A DNA stretch of 64,000 nt from Brevundimonas sp. (GTDB lineage: Bacteria > Pseudomonadota > Alphaproteobacteria > Caulobacterales > Caulobacteraceae). The notes under the pieces were generated by a model. It had not been told where the DNA came from, did not search any database, and saw nothing but the letters and a program-made list of their open reading frames with translations. Below are positions 8,805 through 18,001 of the stretch, in pieces; position 1 is the stretch's first letter; every line of letters begins with the position of its first letter. The stretch is taken from contig NZ_JACESB010000002.1 of assembly GCF_013912005.1 (NCBI RefSeq), positions 124,001 through 188,000 on the forward strand, read 5' to 3'. The translations under genes were made by a program, and so were the position numbers.

Positions 8805-9920
8805 ATGGCGCTGGAAACGGGCAGGAGCCCGGACGGGCACGAGGCGCAGACGGACTGGCGGGACGTCATGCCGCCCATCACCGACGCCCCGACCCTGGGC
8901 GACGGTCTCCGGGACGCCCGGGAACGCTCCGGACGCACCCTCGCCGAACTGTCCAGCGTCACCCGGGTGCCGGCCCGCTATCTCACGGCGCTCGAGCAGA
9001 ACGACTATTCGGTCCTGCCCAACCGCGTCTTCTCGATCGGCTACGTCCGCGCCTACGCCGCCGCGCTCGGCCTCGACGAACAGCTGGCGGTCGAGCGGTT
9101 CAAGGGCGAGACCCCCGATCCCTCCGTGCCGCTGCAGCCGCCGGTCGGCGTGGCCTTCGAGGAAGTCCGCCGCTATTCGCCGCGCGTCATCGCCGCCGGC
9201 CTGGCCCTGGTCATCGCCGTCGTCGGCTGGAACGTGTTCCAGCGCGTCAGCCTGATGCGGGCGCCGCAGCCGTCCGACATCGCCGAGGTGCCGGAGAGCT
9301 GGCGCGTGGGCGAGGTGCCCGGCCAGGGCGAGCTGATGCGGCTGAGCGCCCCGCACCCGGCGCCGCCGGACCAGACCGTCCCGGCCCTCTACGTCACGCC
9401 CGGGCTGGAGGCCCAGCTGACCGGGATCGATCCTGCCTCGCCCGAGGCCCTGGCCGCGGCGGCGGACGCCGCGCCGCCGGTGCAGAAGGCGTTCAATCCG
9501 CGCGGCGCCATCTACGGCGCCTCGGCCAGCGCCTCCCAGGTGGTCATCCAGGCCCGCAAGGCCGCCAGTCTCGTGGTGCGCATGGCCGACGGCCGCGTCC
9601 TGTTCGCCCGGCAGCTGGCGGCCGGCGACGCCTGGCGGGCCCCGGTCGGGGTTTCCGCCACGGTCGACGTGTCCGACCCCTCGGCCTTCGACGTCTATCT
9701 GAACGGCGAGCACGGCGGCCCGCTGGAGGCCAGTCTGACGCCCCTGGCCCAGCTGAACACCCGCGCCCACCACCTGGCTCGCCAGGCCGCCGCCGAGGTG
9801 GCCGCCCGGGCCGAGGCGGCGCGCGCCGCGGCGACGCGGGCGAGCGAACAGGTCCGCGACCAGGCGCAACTGCAGACCGCCCCGGTTCCGTCTTTGGGGG
9901 GCGCCACCGCCGGCGGCTGA
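8805..9920 (+). CDS. RodZ-like protein: N-terminal HTH, one membrane span, C-terminal DUF4115
   Basis: 371 residues from the ATG at 8805; ATG 8868 is an alternative. The N-terminus is a cytoplasmic HTH_25 domain (LGDGLRDARERSGRTLAELS, then VPARYLTALEQNDYSVLPN). One transmembrane helix covers about residues 127-146. The C-terminal DUF4115 beta domain has VVIQARKAASLVVRMADGRVLF. This is the layout of RodZ, the MreB-binding cell-shape protein, so a role in cell morphology is likely. The tail is Ala/Arg rich and coiled-coil-like. It lies upstream of ispG, with 57 bases between. Confidence 0.8.
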   Translation: MALETGRSPDGHEAQTDWRDVMPPITDAPTLGDGLRDARERSGRTLAELSSVTRVPARYLTALEQNDYSVLPNRVFSIGYVRAYAAALGLDEQLAVERFKGETPDPSVPLQPPVGVAFEEVRRYSPRVIAAGLALVIAVVGWNVFQRVSLMRAPQPSDIAEVPESWRVGEVPGQGELMRLSAPHPAPPDQTVPALYVTPGLEAQLTGIDPASPEALAAAADAAPPVQKAFNPRGAIYGASASASQVVIQARKAASLVVRMADGRVLFARQLAAGDAWRAPVGVSATVDVSDPSAFDVYLNGEHGGPLEASLTPLAQLNTRAHHLARQAAAEVAARAEAARAAATRASEQVRDQAQLQTAPVPSLGGATAGG

Positions 9921-9977
9921 GTCTGCGACCGCCGGGTCGTGGCCATGCCGCAATCGTGCGCCTATGTTCGCCCCCGC

Positions 9978-11123
9978 ATGAGCCTCGATCACACCCACGT
10001 CCGTCCCTGGCGCCACATCGGGCGCCGCACGTCGCGCCAGATCATGGTCGGAAGCGTCCCCGTGGGCGGCGACGCGCCGATCACCGTGCAGTCGATGACC
10101 AACACGCCGACGGCCGACGCTGCGGCGACCCTCGAGCAGATCCGCCGGCTCGAGGAGGCGGGGGCCGACATCGTCCGCGTCTCCTGCCCCGACGAGGACT
10201 CCACCGCCGCCTTCCGGACCATCGCCCGCGAGGCCCGCGTCCCGCTGGTGGCCGACATCCACTTCCACTACCGCCGCGGCGTCGAGGCGGCGCAGGCTGG
10301 GGCCGCCTGCCTGCGCATCAACCCCGGCAACATCGGCTCGCCCGACCGGGTCCGCGAGGTCGTGCAGGCGGCCAAGGACCACGGCTGCTCGATGCGCATC
10401 GGCGTCAACGCCGGGTCCCTGGAGCGCGAGCTGCTGGAGAAGTACGGCGAGCCCTGCCCCGAGGCCATGGTCGAGAGCGCGCTCAACCACGCCCGCATCC
10501 TGCAGGACCACGACTTCCACGAGTTCAAGATCTCGGTGAAGGCCTCCGACCCCTTCCTCACCGTCGCCGCCTACCAGCAGCTGGCCGAGGTCATCGACTG
10601 CCCGCTGCACCTGGGGGTGACCGAGGCGGGACCGCTGCGCACCGGCACCATCAAGTCGTCGATCGGCCTGGGCATGCTGCTCTGGAGCGGCATCGGCGAC
10701 ACCATCCGCGTCAGCCTCGCCGCCGATCCGGTCGAGGAGATCAAGGTCGGCTTCGACATCCTCAAGTCGCTGGGCCTGCGCCACCGCGGCGTCAACATCA
10801 TCGCCTGCCCGTCCTGCGCCCGGCAGGGCTTCGACGTCATCGGGACGGTCGGCATTCTCGAGGAGCGGCTGGCCCACGTTACCACCCCGATGTCGCTGTC
10901 GATCATCGGCTGCGTGGTCAACGGCCCCGGCGAGGCCCTCTACACCGACGTCGGCTTCACCGGAGGCGGGGCGGGTTCCGGCATGATGTACCTGAACGGC
11001 AAGATCGCCGGCAAACAGGCCAACGCCGGCATGATCGACGAGATCGTCGCCCGGGTGGAGGAGAAGGCGGCCGAGCTGGAAGCGGCCCGCGCGGCGTCGC
11101 TGGCCCCGGCGGCCGCGGAATAG
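9978..11123 (+). CDS. ispG: 4-hydroxy-3-methylbut-2-enyl diphosphate synthase IspG
   Basis: 381 residues, normal for the two-domain bacterial form. The TIM barrel opens with [17 protein letters not shown]. The C-terminal [4Fe-4S] domain has Cys277 and Cys280 ([11 protein letters not shown]) and Cys312 ([10 protein letters not shown]). It converts methylerythritol cyclodiphosphate to HMBPP in the non-mevalonate isoprenoid pathway, using reduced flavodoxin or ferredoxin. The ATG at 9978 gives [17 protein letters not shown], typical of alphaproteobacterial homologues. The longer ATG at 9945 has a poor ribosome site. Confidence 0.96.
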   Translation: MSLDHTHVRPWRHIGRRTSRQIMVGSVPVGGDAPITVQSMTNTPTADAAATLEQIRRLEEAGADIVRVSCPDEDSTAAFRTIAREARVPLVADIHFHYRRGVEAAQAGAACLRINPGNIGSPDRVREVVQAAKDHGCSMRIGVNAGSLERELLEKYGEPCPEAMVESALNHARILQDHDFHEFKISVKASDPFLTVAAYQQLAEVIDCPLHLGVTEAGPLRTGTIKSSIGLGMLLWSGIGDTIRVSLAADPVEEIKVGFDILKSLGLRHRGVNIIACPSCARQGFDVIGTVGILEERLAHVTTPMSLSIIGCVVNGPGEALYTDVGFTGGGAGSGMMYLNGKIAGKQANAGMIDEIVARVEEKAAELEAARAASLAPAAAE

Positions 11124-11138
11124 GCTCCCGGAGAAGAC

Positions 11139-11738
11139 ATGAAGCTCTACATCACCATCCCGTCTCCCTACGCCCGGAAATGCCGGATCGTCGCCCGCGA
11201 GAAGGGGCTGGCGGCGCGGGTGGAGGAGGTCGTGGTCGATCTCTACGGCACGGCGCCCGAGCTGGCCGCCTGCAATCCGCTGGACCAGGTGCCGGCCCTG
11301 ATCGCCGCCGACGGCCTGCCGATCACCGACAGTCCGCTGATCTGCGAGTACCTCGACGAGCAGGGGACAGGGCCGCGCCTGCTGCCGGCGTCCGGGCCGG
11401 AGCGGCTGGCGGTGCGGCGTCTCGAGACCCTGGCCGACGGGGCCATGGAGATGGGCGTCAAATGGGTGCTCGAGAAGCGCCGCCCCGAGCACGAGCGGTC
11501 GCCGGCGTGGATCGAACGCTGGCGCGACCGGCTGGGCCGCTCGTTCGACGCGCTGGAGGCCGCCGACCTGTCGGCCGACCGGCTCGATCTGGGCGTGATC
11601 GCCACGGGCTGCGTCCTGACCTGGACCGACTTCCGCCACCCGGAATACGACTGGCGGACCGGCCGGCCCCGGCTGACCGCCCTGCAGGCGGCGCTTGAGG
11701 CGCGGCCCGGCTTCGCGGCCACCCGCCCGGACGCCTGA
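11139..11738 (+). CDS. Glutathione S-transferase family protein
   Basis: 199 residues with a thioredoxin-like N-domain (MKLYITIPSPYARKCRIVAREKGL) and an all-helical C-domain. SPYARK supplies the likely catalytic Ser or Tyr and a partial CxxC-like position. NPLDQVPAL has the cis-proline, and ITDSPLICEYLD is the glutathione gamma-glutamyl-binding motif. The substrate is unknown. GGAG sits about 8 bases before the ATG, 15 bases after ispG. Its stop is 3 bases from the convergent TauE gene. Confidence 0.88.
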   Translation: MKLYITIPSPYARKCRIVAREKGLAARVEEVVVDLYGTAPELAACNPLDQVPALIAADGLPITDSPLICEYLDEQGTGPRLLPASGPERLAVRRLETLADGAMEMGVKWVLEKRRPEHERSPAWIERWRDRLGRSFDALEAADLSADRLDLGVIATGCVLTWTDFRHPEYDWRTGRPRLTALQAALEARPGFAATRPDA

Positions 11739-11741
11739 GCC

Positions 11742-12518
11742 TCAGATCACCCCGGCCAGTTGCAGCGCCTGGAAGAGGGCGAGGCCGACCAGCAGGACGC
11801 CCACCGCCAGGGCCAGAACGCGCCGGGGCACGCGCTTGACGATCCAGCCGGCGAACGGCGCCGCGACCAGGCCGCCGACCACCAGTCCCGCGATCGCCGC
11901 GGCGTGGTTCTGCAGCGCCCCGGCCTCGCGCCAGTGGCCGGTGGCCAGCGCCCAGACGAAGGCGGAGCTGATGGCCACGGTGACGAAGAACTCCGCGGTG
12001 TTGGCGGTGCCGATGGCCCGCCGGGGCTCCTGACCTGCGCCGACCAGGGTGGACGAGACGCTCGGCCCCCAGCCGCCGCCGCCGACGGCGTCGAGGAAGC
12101 CGCCGACCAGACCCAGCGGGGCGACCCATCGCCGCCGCAGGCGGCGCAGCGGCAGCTCCCGCCGGCTCCGCCACAGGATGTAGACCCCCATCAGCGCCAG
12201 ATAGGCGATCACCCAGGGCTTGATCGTCTCGCCGGGAACGCCGGTGAGCACGAAGGCGCCGAGGCCGCCGCCGACCACGCCCGCCGCCGCCAGCGGCAGG
12301 CACAGCCGCCAGTCGACATTGCGGTGCGCGACATGGCTGCCCGCCGACGCCGCGGTGGTGAAGACCTCGGCTCCGTGGACGCTCGCCGAGGCCATGGCCG
12401 GCGGCACCCCGAAGGCCAGCAGCACCGAGGAGGAGATCACGCCGTAGGCCATGCCCAGGGCGCCGTCGACGGCCTGCGCCACCACCCCGACCAGCAGGAA
12501 GAGCAGAAAGGTGTCCAT
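11742..12518 (-). CDS. TauE/SafE family sulfite/anion exporter
   Basis: 258 residues with about eight hydrophobic segments and the two-repeat layout of the family. Signatures are QAVDGALGMAYGVISSSVLLA in repeat 1 and VGGFLDAVGGGGWGPSV in repeat 2. Homologues export sulfite, sulfoacetate or other small organic anions across the inner membrane; the actual substrate cannot be told. The ATG at 12518 is chosen because the preceding 30 in-frame residues are Arg/Gly rich and not membrane-like. It is divergent from prfA, with 146 bases shared between the starts. Confidence 0.87.
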   Translation of the reverse strand: MDTFLLFLLVGVVAQAVDGALGMAYGVISSSVLLAFGVPPAMASASVHGAEVFTTAASAGSHVAHRNVDWRLCLPLAAAGVVGGGLGAFVLTGVPGETIKPWVIAYLALMGVYILWRSRRELPLRRLRRRWVAPLGLVGGFLDAVGGGGWGPSVSSTLVGAGQEPRRAIGTANTAEFFVTVAISSAFVWALATGHWREAGALQNHAAAIAGLVVGGLVAAPFAGWIVKRVPRRVLALAVGVLLVGLALFQALQLAGVI

Positions 12519-12664
12519 GGCGCCCAGCCGCGTGCGCGGTCCGGCGCCGCCCGCCATCGATGACGCGGCGAGGGGCGGACCGCAAGAGCCTCCCGCCCGC
12601 CGCCGCATCGACAGGAATGCGCCCGACGGGGTAAGGACGCCCTCCCGTCAGAGAGGCTCACGCG

Positions 12665-13732
12665 TTGCGACTTCCCCAGGCCCGGCTCGATCAGGTGCTC
12701 GACCGCTTCCACGAGGTGGAGGCGCGCATGGGCGCGGCGACCGACGGCGCCGAGATCGTGCGCCTGTCGAAGGAGCACGCCGAGCTGAAGCCCGTGGCCG
12801 ACGCGGTGCAGGGCCTCGCCCGCGCCCGCGCCGAGATGGCCGATCTCGAGGCGATGGCCGACGATCCGGAAATGGCCGAGATGGCCGCCGACGAGCTGCA
12901 GGCGCTGAAGGACCGGCTGCCGGAGCTGGAGCGTCAGGTCGCCCTGCTGCTGGCCCCGCGCGACGCCGACGAGAACGCCTCGGCCGTGCTCGAGGTGCGC
13001 GCCGGCACCGGCGGCGACGAGGCGGCCCTGTTCGCCGGCGACCTGTTCCGCATGTACTCGCGCTACGCCCAGTCGCGCGGCTGGCGGGTCGAGATCGACA
13101 GCGTCTCCGAGGGCGAGGCCGGCGGCTACAAGGAGATCGTCGCCACCATCACCGGCGAGGGCGTCTTCGGCCGCCTGAAGTTCGAGAGCGGCGTGCACCG
13201 GGTGCAGCGCGTGCCGGTCACCGAGGCCGGCGGCCGCATCCACACCTCGGCCGCCACCGTGGCGGTCCTGCCCGAGGTGGAGGATGTCGAGATCGAGATC
13301 CGCGACCAGGACATCCGCATCGACACCTACCGGAGCTCCGGCGCCGGCGGCCAGCACGTCAACAAGACGGATTCCGCGGTCCGCATCACCCACCTGCCGA
13401 CCGGGATCGTGGTGACCTCGTCGGAGAAGTCGCAGCACGTGAACCGCGACAAGGCGATGAAGAACCTGCGCGTCCGGCTCTACGACATGCAGCGGCAGGA
13501 GAAGGACAAGGCCCGCTCCGACGCCCGCAAGTCGCAGGTCGGCTCCGGCGACCGCTCCGAGCGCATCCGCACCTACAACTTCCCGCAAGGGCGGGTCACC
13601 GATCACCGCATCGGCCTGACCCTGCACAGCCTGCCGCAGATCCTCGAGGGCGACCTCGACCCGGTGCTGGACGCCCTGATCGCCGAGGACCAGGCCGCGC
13701 GCCTCGCCGACCTCGAGGCGGAATTCGCCTGA
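12665..13732 (+). CDS. prfA: Peptide chain release factor 1
   Basis: 355 residues. The GGQ motif that triggers peptidyl-tRNA hydrolysis is at 228-230, inside [20 protein letters not shown]. The N-terminal coiled domain and domain 2 ([20 protein letters not shown]) are complete. It recognises UAA and UAG. The start is TTG at 12665, preceded by AGAGAGG. prmC, which methylates the GGQ glutamine, is not next door as usual but lies 1.3 kb further on, separated by a gene on the other strand. Confidence 0.96.
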   Translation: MRLPQARLDQVLDRFHEVEARMGAATDGAEIVRLSKEHAELKPVADAVQGLARARAEMADLEAMADDPEMAEMAADELQALKDRLPELERQVALLLAPRDADENASAVLEVRAGTGGDEAALFAGDLFRMYSRYAQSRGWRVEIDSVSEGEAGGYKEIVATITGEGVFGRLKFESGVHRVQRVPVTEAGGRIHTSAATVAVLPEVEDVEIEIRDQDIRIDTYRSSGAGGQHVNKTDSAVRITHLPTGIVVTSSEKSQHVNRDKAMKNLRVRLYDMQRQEKDKARSDARKSQVGSGDRSERIRTYNFPQGRVTDHRIGLTLHSLPQILEGDLDPVLDALIAEDQAARLADLEAEFA

Positions 13733-13735
13733 CGG

Positions 13736-14959
13736 TCAGCCCGGCGGCCGGATCCGGCGCTTCAGCAGCCGGTCGGAGAGCGCCTCGGCGTGTTTCAGGG
13801 TGAAGGCCAGGGCCGCCGGATTGCCGCGCCGCGGCCCGATGCTGTCGGCCATCACCGCGCCCCGCTCCCCGATCGGCCTGGGCGCGCCGGTGGTGGTGTC
13901 GAGCGCCGTCTGGTGTTCGGTCTCGGCGTTCAGCTCGGCGCCCATCAGGATGATCTGCACGCTCAGCCAGGTCCACAGCAGGAAGCCCATCATCGCCGCC
14001 AGGGGGCCGTAGGAGGCGGTGCGGACGAAGGTCTGCAGGTACCAGCTGAAGCCCAGCGACAGGGCCAGGCTGAGCAGGGCGGCGAAGATCGCGCCGGGGG
14101 TCAGCCAGCGCCAGCGCGCCCGCGCCCGGCAGGGCCCGAAGGCGTAAACCACGGTCAGGGCCGCCACATAGACCAGCAGCAGCACCGGCCAGCGGAACGG
14201 CGCCAGATAGGCCCACTCCTCGGCGAGGCCGAACACGCCCAGCACCACCGGCACCCCGACCACCAGGGCCGCGGCCAGCAGCACGGCGCCGAGTCCGGAC
14301 ACCGTGAAGGCCATGCAGACCAGGTTGTAGCGCACGATGTTGCGCCGCTCGACCTCGTGATAGGCGACGTTGAGCCCGTAGAAGAGCACCTTGATCGCCC
14401 CGTTCGCGGTCCACAGCGACAGGGCCAGGGTCCAGACGAGGGTGAAGGTCAGCTCGCTGGCGGAGTTCTCCGCCAGCCGCTGCATCTCGCCGCCGATGAA
14501 TTCGGCCACCGGCCCGGGGAGCACGGAGTACAGGAATTGCAGCCGGCTCCATGCGTCGTACGGATCGGCGAACAGGCCGTAGATGGTGACGAAGGCCGCG
14601 AGGGTCGGGAACAGCGACAGGACCACGAAGAAGGTCACGCCGCCGGCGACGAAGCCGACCCGGTCGCCGAAGTAGGAGCCCGCCACCCGCCAGGCGATGT
14701 CGACCCAGCCGCGGTGCGGAATGCGCTCCGGCCGGTCCGCCAGACGGCCGCGGCCCGGCTCCTTCGCCTCGAAGTCCTCGGGCACAGGCGCGGCGGGCCG
14801 GGTCGGCTCCGGCCGCGCCGGCCGCAGCTCCAGCCCGTACTTGTGGCCGCGGGTGTACAGCAGGTGCGCCGCTCCGGCGCCGGCCGCCAGACCCCCGGCC
14901 ACCGCGCCGACCACGCCCCACAGGCCCGGGCCGGCCCTTCGTCCCGACTGTCGCTTCAT
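13736..14959 (-). CDS. YihY/BrkB-family inner membrane protein
   Basis: 407 residues. A short N-terminal hydrophobic segment (VVGAVAGGLAAGAGAAHLLY) precedes a cytoplasmic linker. Then come six transmembrane helices of the YihY/virulence-factor BrkB family, with VGFVAGGVTFFVVLSLFPTLAAF and ELNAETEHQT as signatures. The name RNase BN once given to this family is wrong; its function is unknown. The ATG at 14959 starts just before MKRQSGRR. It sits antisense between prfA and prmC, its stop 3 bases from the prfA stop. Confidence 0.88.
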   Translation of the reverse strand: MKRQSGRRAGPGLWGVVGAVAGGLAAGAGAAHLLYTRGHKYGLELRPARPEPTRPAAPVPEDFEAKEPGRGRLADRPERIPHRGWVDIAWRVAGSYFGDRVGFVAGGVTFFVVLSLFPTLAAFVTIYGLFADPYDAWSRLQFLYSVLPGPVAEFIGGEMQRLAENSASELTFTLVWTLALSLWTANGAIKVLFYGLNVAYHEVERRNIVRYNLVCMAFTVSGLGAVLLAAALVVGVPVVLGVFGLAEEWAYLAPFRWPVLLLVYVAALTVVYAFGPCRARARWRWLTPGAIFAALLSLALSLGFSWYLQTFVRTASYGPLAAMMGFLLWTWLSVQIILMGAELNAETEHQTALDTTTGAPRPIGERGAVMADSIGPRRGNPAALAFTLKHAEALSDRLLKRRIRPPG

Positions 14960-15043
14960 CGCCGCGACAACGGCTGCGCTCGCGGCCCGTTCCGTCCTGC
15001 CGCCCGGCTTGAAATCCGCGCCCGCGCGCGCCAAGCGTCGGGG

Positions 15044-15937
15044 ATGACCGACGCCGCTCCCGCCCCGACCCTGCTGTCCGCCTGGAAGGCCGCCCAGTCG
15101 CGGCTCAAGGCCGGCCGCATCGACAGCCCCTCGATCGACGCCCGCCTGCTGCTCGAGGTCGCCGCCGGCTGCACCCGCACCGATATCCTCACCGACCCCT
15201 ACCGCGCGGTGACCCCGGAGCAGCAGGCCACCCTCGACGGCTATGTGGAGCGCCGCCTGCGCCGCGAGCCGGTGTCGCGCATCCTCGGCCGCAAGGGCTT
15301 CTGGAAGATCATGCTGAACGTCACCCCGGACGTGCTCAGCCCCCGCCCCGACACGGAGGCCATCCTCGACGTCGTCATGCTGGCCTTCGCCCCGCACGAG
15401 GCCTTCACCATGATCGATCTCGGCACCGGCTCCGGGGCCATCCTGCTGGCCACCCTGGCCGAGCGGGCCGGCGCCCGCGGCGTGGGCACGGACGTGTCGA
15501 GCGAGGCGCTGGCGGTGGCGCGGGAGAACGCCGCCAACCTCGATCTCGACGGCCGGTGCGACTTCATCCGCACCGAGTGGGCGACCGGCTTCGGCGACCA
15601 CAGCTTCGACCTGGTGGTGTCCAATCCGCCCTACATCCCCACCGCCGACATCGCCGGTCTCGACCCGGAGGTGCGCGACCACGACCCGCACCTCGCCCTC
15701 GACGGCGGTCCCGACGGCCTGCAGGCCTATCGCGAGCTGGCCCCGGAAATCCGCCGCATCCTCCGGCCCGGCGGCGTCTTCGCGGTCGAGATCGGCTGGG
15801 ACCAGGGTCCGCAGGTGAAGGCGCTGTTCGAACAGGCCGGGTTCGCCGACGTGATCGTGGTCAAGGACCTCTCGGACCGGGACCGGGTGGTCACCAACGG
15901 CCCCGACCCGCGGACGAACCCCATACCCAAGATGTAG
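15044..15937 (+). CDS. prmC: Release-factor glutamine N5-methyltransferase PrmC
   Basis: 297 residues. The SAM motif is MIDLGTGSGAILLATLAE. The substrate-glutamine motif N194-P-P-Y197 sits in VVSNPPYIPTADIAGLDPEV. The N-terminal helical domain ends in EPVSRILGRKGFWKI, which docks release factors. It methylates the GGQ glutamine of RF1 and RF2. The ATG at 15044 has GGGG just upstream. It is divergent from the YihY gene, with 84 bases between the starts. Confidence 0.95.
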   Translation: MTDAAPAPTLLSAWKAAQSRLKAGRIDSPSIDARLLLEVAAGCTRTDILTDPYRAVTPEQQATLDGYVERRLRREPVSRILGRKGFWKIMLNVTPDVLSPRPDTEAILDVVMLAFAPHEAFTMIDLGTGSGAILLATLAERAGARGVGTDVSSEALAVARENAANLDLDGRCDFIRTEWATGFGDHSFDLVVSNPPYIPTADIAGLDPEVRDHDPHLALDGGPDGLQAYRELAPEIRRILRPGGVFAVEIGWDQGPQVKALFEQAGFADVIVVKDLSDRDRVVTNGPDPRTNPIPKM

Positions 15938-16272
15938 CAGGCGCCGCCGCGGCGGGCTCGGCCGCCGCGCGGCCGTCGTCGCGGCGAGGGCGGCGACCGC
16001 GCGAAAGCCTCTTGGAAACGCCGCAATCCCGCGCTAAGTCTGCATGGTCTCCCACCCAAACCGCACGCCCGAACCGCTGAAGGTTCTGCCGCGCGCGCGT
16101 CCAGGGCAGTGACGGTCGGGCCGGTCGCCCGGCGGACCACAGGGCGACGACCCGAATTCCGATCACATCGTCAGCGGGGATGGGCCCCGACCGAAGCGGA
16201 AGACGAAGACGGACGGTCCCGGGCGCCCCGCGCTCCGGTCCGCCCTTACCCACCGAGGCACGGTAGCGTCCG
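15938..16272. other. Intergenic region of 335 bases with a possible promoter for DUF4167
   Basis: No convincing gene is seen on either strand. CTTGGA at 16011-16016 and CTAAGT at 16034-16039, spaced 17 bases apart, resemble a sigma-70 type promoter reading toward the DUF4167 gene. The leader would be about 230 bases and GC-rich, with no intrinsic terminator or known riboswitch seen. Confidence 0.35.
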
Positions 16273-17181
16273 ATGAGAGATTTCAAGGGCATGAAGCGTC
16301 AGCGCGGACGCAACAGGAAGCCGGGCGGCGGCAACGCCAACGCCACCAATCCGAACCGTTCGTGGGACTCGCAGGGCCCCGAGAACATCAAGGTCCGCGG
16401 CAACGCCCAGACGGTCTATGAGCGCTACATGCAGCTGGCGCGCGACGCCGCCGCCTCGGGCGACCGGGTGCTGGCGGAGAACTACACCCAGCACGCCGAG
16501 CACTATTTCCGCGTCCTGCGGGCCCTGCAGCCGCAGCGCCCGGTGAGCGAGATCGCCCAGCGCGAGCTGGCCGGCCAGGGCTTCGACATCGATTTCGAGG
16601 ACGAGTCCGGGGCCCAGGCCGCGGCCATCCTCGCCGCGCAGCAGGCCGAGGCCGACCGCGCCGCCGAACAGGAGCGTCGCCAGCGCGAGCAGGACGAGCG
16701 CCGCAACGACCCGCGTCAGGACAGCGAACGCCGGGACGGCCGCGATCGCGACAGCCGGGATCGCGACGACCGCGAGCCGCGGGCCGAGGCCGAGGGCGAG
16801 ACCCGCGAGGGCGGCCGCCGCGAGAGCCGCCGCGAGCGCTGGGAGCGCCGCCGCGAGGAGCGCAATCGCCGGTTCGAGGCCGAACGCGGCGAAGGCGGCG
16901 AGTCCGACGCGGCGTCGGGCGAGTCCCGCGAGGAGACGGCCCCGGCTCCCGTCGAGGTCGAGGTCGAGGCCGAGGCGCGTCCGTCCCGCGAGCGCGGCGC
17001 CCGCCGTCCTCGCCGGGAGGAGTCCGCCGAGGAGGCTCCGGCCGCCCTGCCGGGCTTCCTGACCCGTCCGACCCTGACCGCCGCGCCCGCCGAAGGCGAC
17101 GCCGGCGAGGCCGAGGCCGCCCCGGCCCCGCGCCGCCGCGCGCCGCGCCGCAAGGCCGAGGCTCCCGTCGAAGAGGGCTGA
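16273..17181 (+). CDS. DUF4167 domain-containing protein
   Basis: 302 residues. The conserved part is residues 1-105: a basic start (MRDFKGMKRQRGRNRK), an asparagine-rich linker, and the signature VRGNAQTVYERYMQLARDAAASG followed by AENYTQHAEHYFRVL. The rest is low-complexity Arg/Glu/Asp runs and Ala/Pro, predicted disordered and highly charged. Function is unknown; the basic start and disordered tail suggest RNA or ribosome association, which is inference. In many alphaproteobacteria it lies between prmC and clpB; here clpB is 6.7 kb away. Confidence 0.9.
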   Translation: MRDFKGMKRQRGRNRKPGGGNANATNPNRSWDSQGPENIKVRGNAQTVYERYMQLARDAAASGDRVLAENYTQHAEHYFRVLRALQPQRPVSEIAQRELAGQGFDIDFEDESGAQAAAILAAQQAEADRAAEQERRQREQDERRNDPRQDSERRDGRDRDSRDRDDREPRAEAEGETREGGRRESRRERWERRREERNRRFEAERGEGGESDAASGESREETAPAPVEVEVEAEARPSRERGARRPRREESAEEAPAALPGFLTRPTLTAAPAEGDAGEAEAAPAPRRRAPRRKAEAPVEEG

Positions 17182-17296
17182 TCGCCCGCCGCGGGATCGG
17201 CCGCGCGAGGGGTCCTCGTGCGCGAACCGGGTTGACGCGGGCAGCGCCGACCGGTCCAACGGGCGAGCACGCCTCAGCCTCTGACCGGGAGCGCCC

Positions 17297-17950
17297 ATGC
17301 CTCGTCTGCTCCGGCCGACCGTCCTCGCCGCCGCCCTCGCCCTGGCGGTGACCGCCTGCGCCTCCACCCCCCCGCCGCCGCCTCCGCCCGGAGGACCCGG
17401 CGCCGGCCCCGTCCTGCGCGACTGGCGCGGGATCGTCACCGCCTTCGACCGGGATCGCCACGAGCGGATCGACGCCGCCTGGAGCCTGGCCCTCGAGCAG
17501 GCCCGTCGGCAGCGCGGCTCCGGCGATCTGGGAAGCCTCGGAGAGCTGATTGATCCCGACGCCGCCCGTCCCGGCGTTACGCCGCCCGTCGGCGACTATC
17601 GCTGCCGCACGGTGAAGCTGGGCTCCCAGGGCGGCGAGGGGGGGCTCGGCTATGTCGTCTACGGCTGGTTCGGCTGCCGCATCGAGCAGACCCCGAACGG
17701 GCTGAAGTTCGTCAAGCTGACCGGCAGCCAACGCCCCGCGGGGCTGCTGTTCCCCGAGGACGACCGGCGCATGATCCTGCTCGGGTCGATGTCGCTCGCT
17801 TCGGAACCGGCGGCCAACTCCTACGGGGCCCGGCCCGACCGCGACCTGGTCGCCGTACTGGAGCGCATCGGCGAACGCCGCTGGCGGCTGGTCATCCCGT
17901 GGCCGCAGAACGAGTCGAACCTCGATCTCATCGAGCTGGTCCCCGCCTGA
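17297..17950 (+). CDS. DUF4893 lipoprotein, copy 1
   Basis: 217 residues with a lipoprotein signal peptide (lipobox VTAC at about 17-20), a proline-rich spacer, then a DUF4893 domain. Shared landmarks with the next gene are DWRGIVT, RIDAAWSLA, VGDYRCRTVKLGS, WFGCRIE, LTGSQRPAGLLFPE, LERIGERRWRLVIPWP and a final ELV. Two cysteines (YRCR, FGCR) probably form a disulfide. It should sit in the periplasm, anchored to a membrane. Function is unknown. GGGAG lies upstream of the ATG. Confidence 0.82.
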   Translation: MPRLLRPTVLAAALALAVTACASTPPPPPPPGGPGAGPVLRDWRGIVTAFDRDRHERIDAAWSLALEQARRQRGSGDLGSLGELIDPDAARPGVTPPVGDYRCRTVKLGSQGGEGGLGYVVYGWFGCRIEQTPNGLKFVKLTGSQRPAGLLFPEDDRRMILLGSMSLASEPAANSYGARPDRDLVAVLERIGERRWRLVIPWPQNESNLDLIELVPA

Positions 17951-18001
17951 ACCGGCTCCTTCGCCGGCCGTTCCTGCTGCTCAGCCAGCCGGAGCCTGCC
18001 C

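Noticed and set aside
12519-12608. Longer N-terminus for the TauE/SafE protein
   Set aside because: The extra residues are Arg/Gly/Pro rich with no ribosome site, while ATG 12518 begins directly at the first membrane helix.
13736-14959. Ribonuclease BN activity for the YihY/BrkB-family protein
   Set aside because: The old name came from a wrong gene assignment in E. coli; the protein is a polytopic membrane protein without nuclease motifs.
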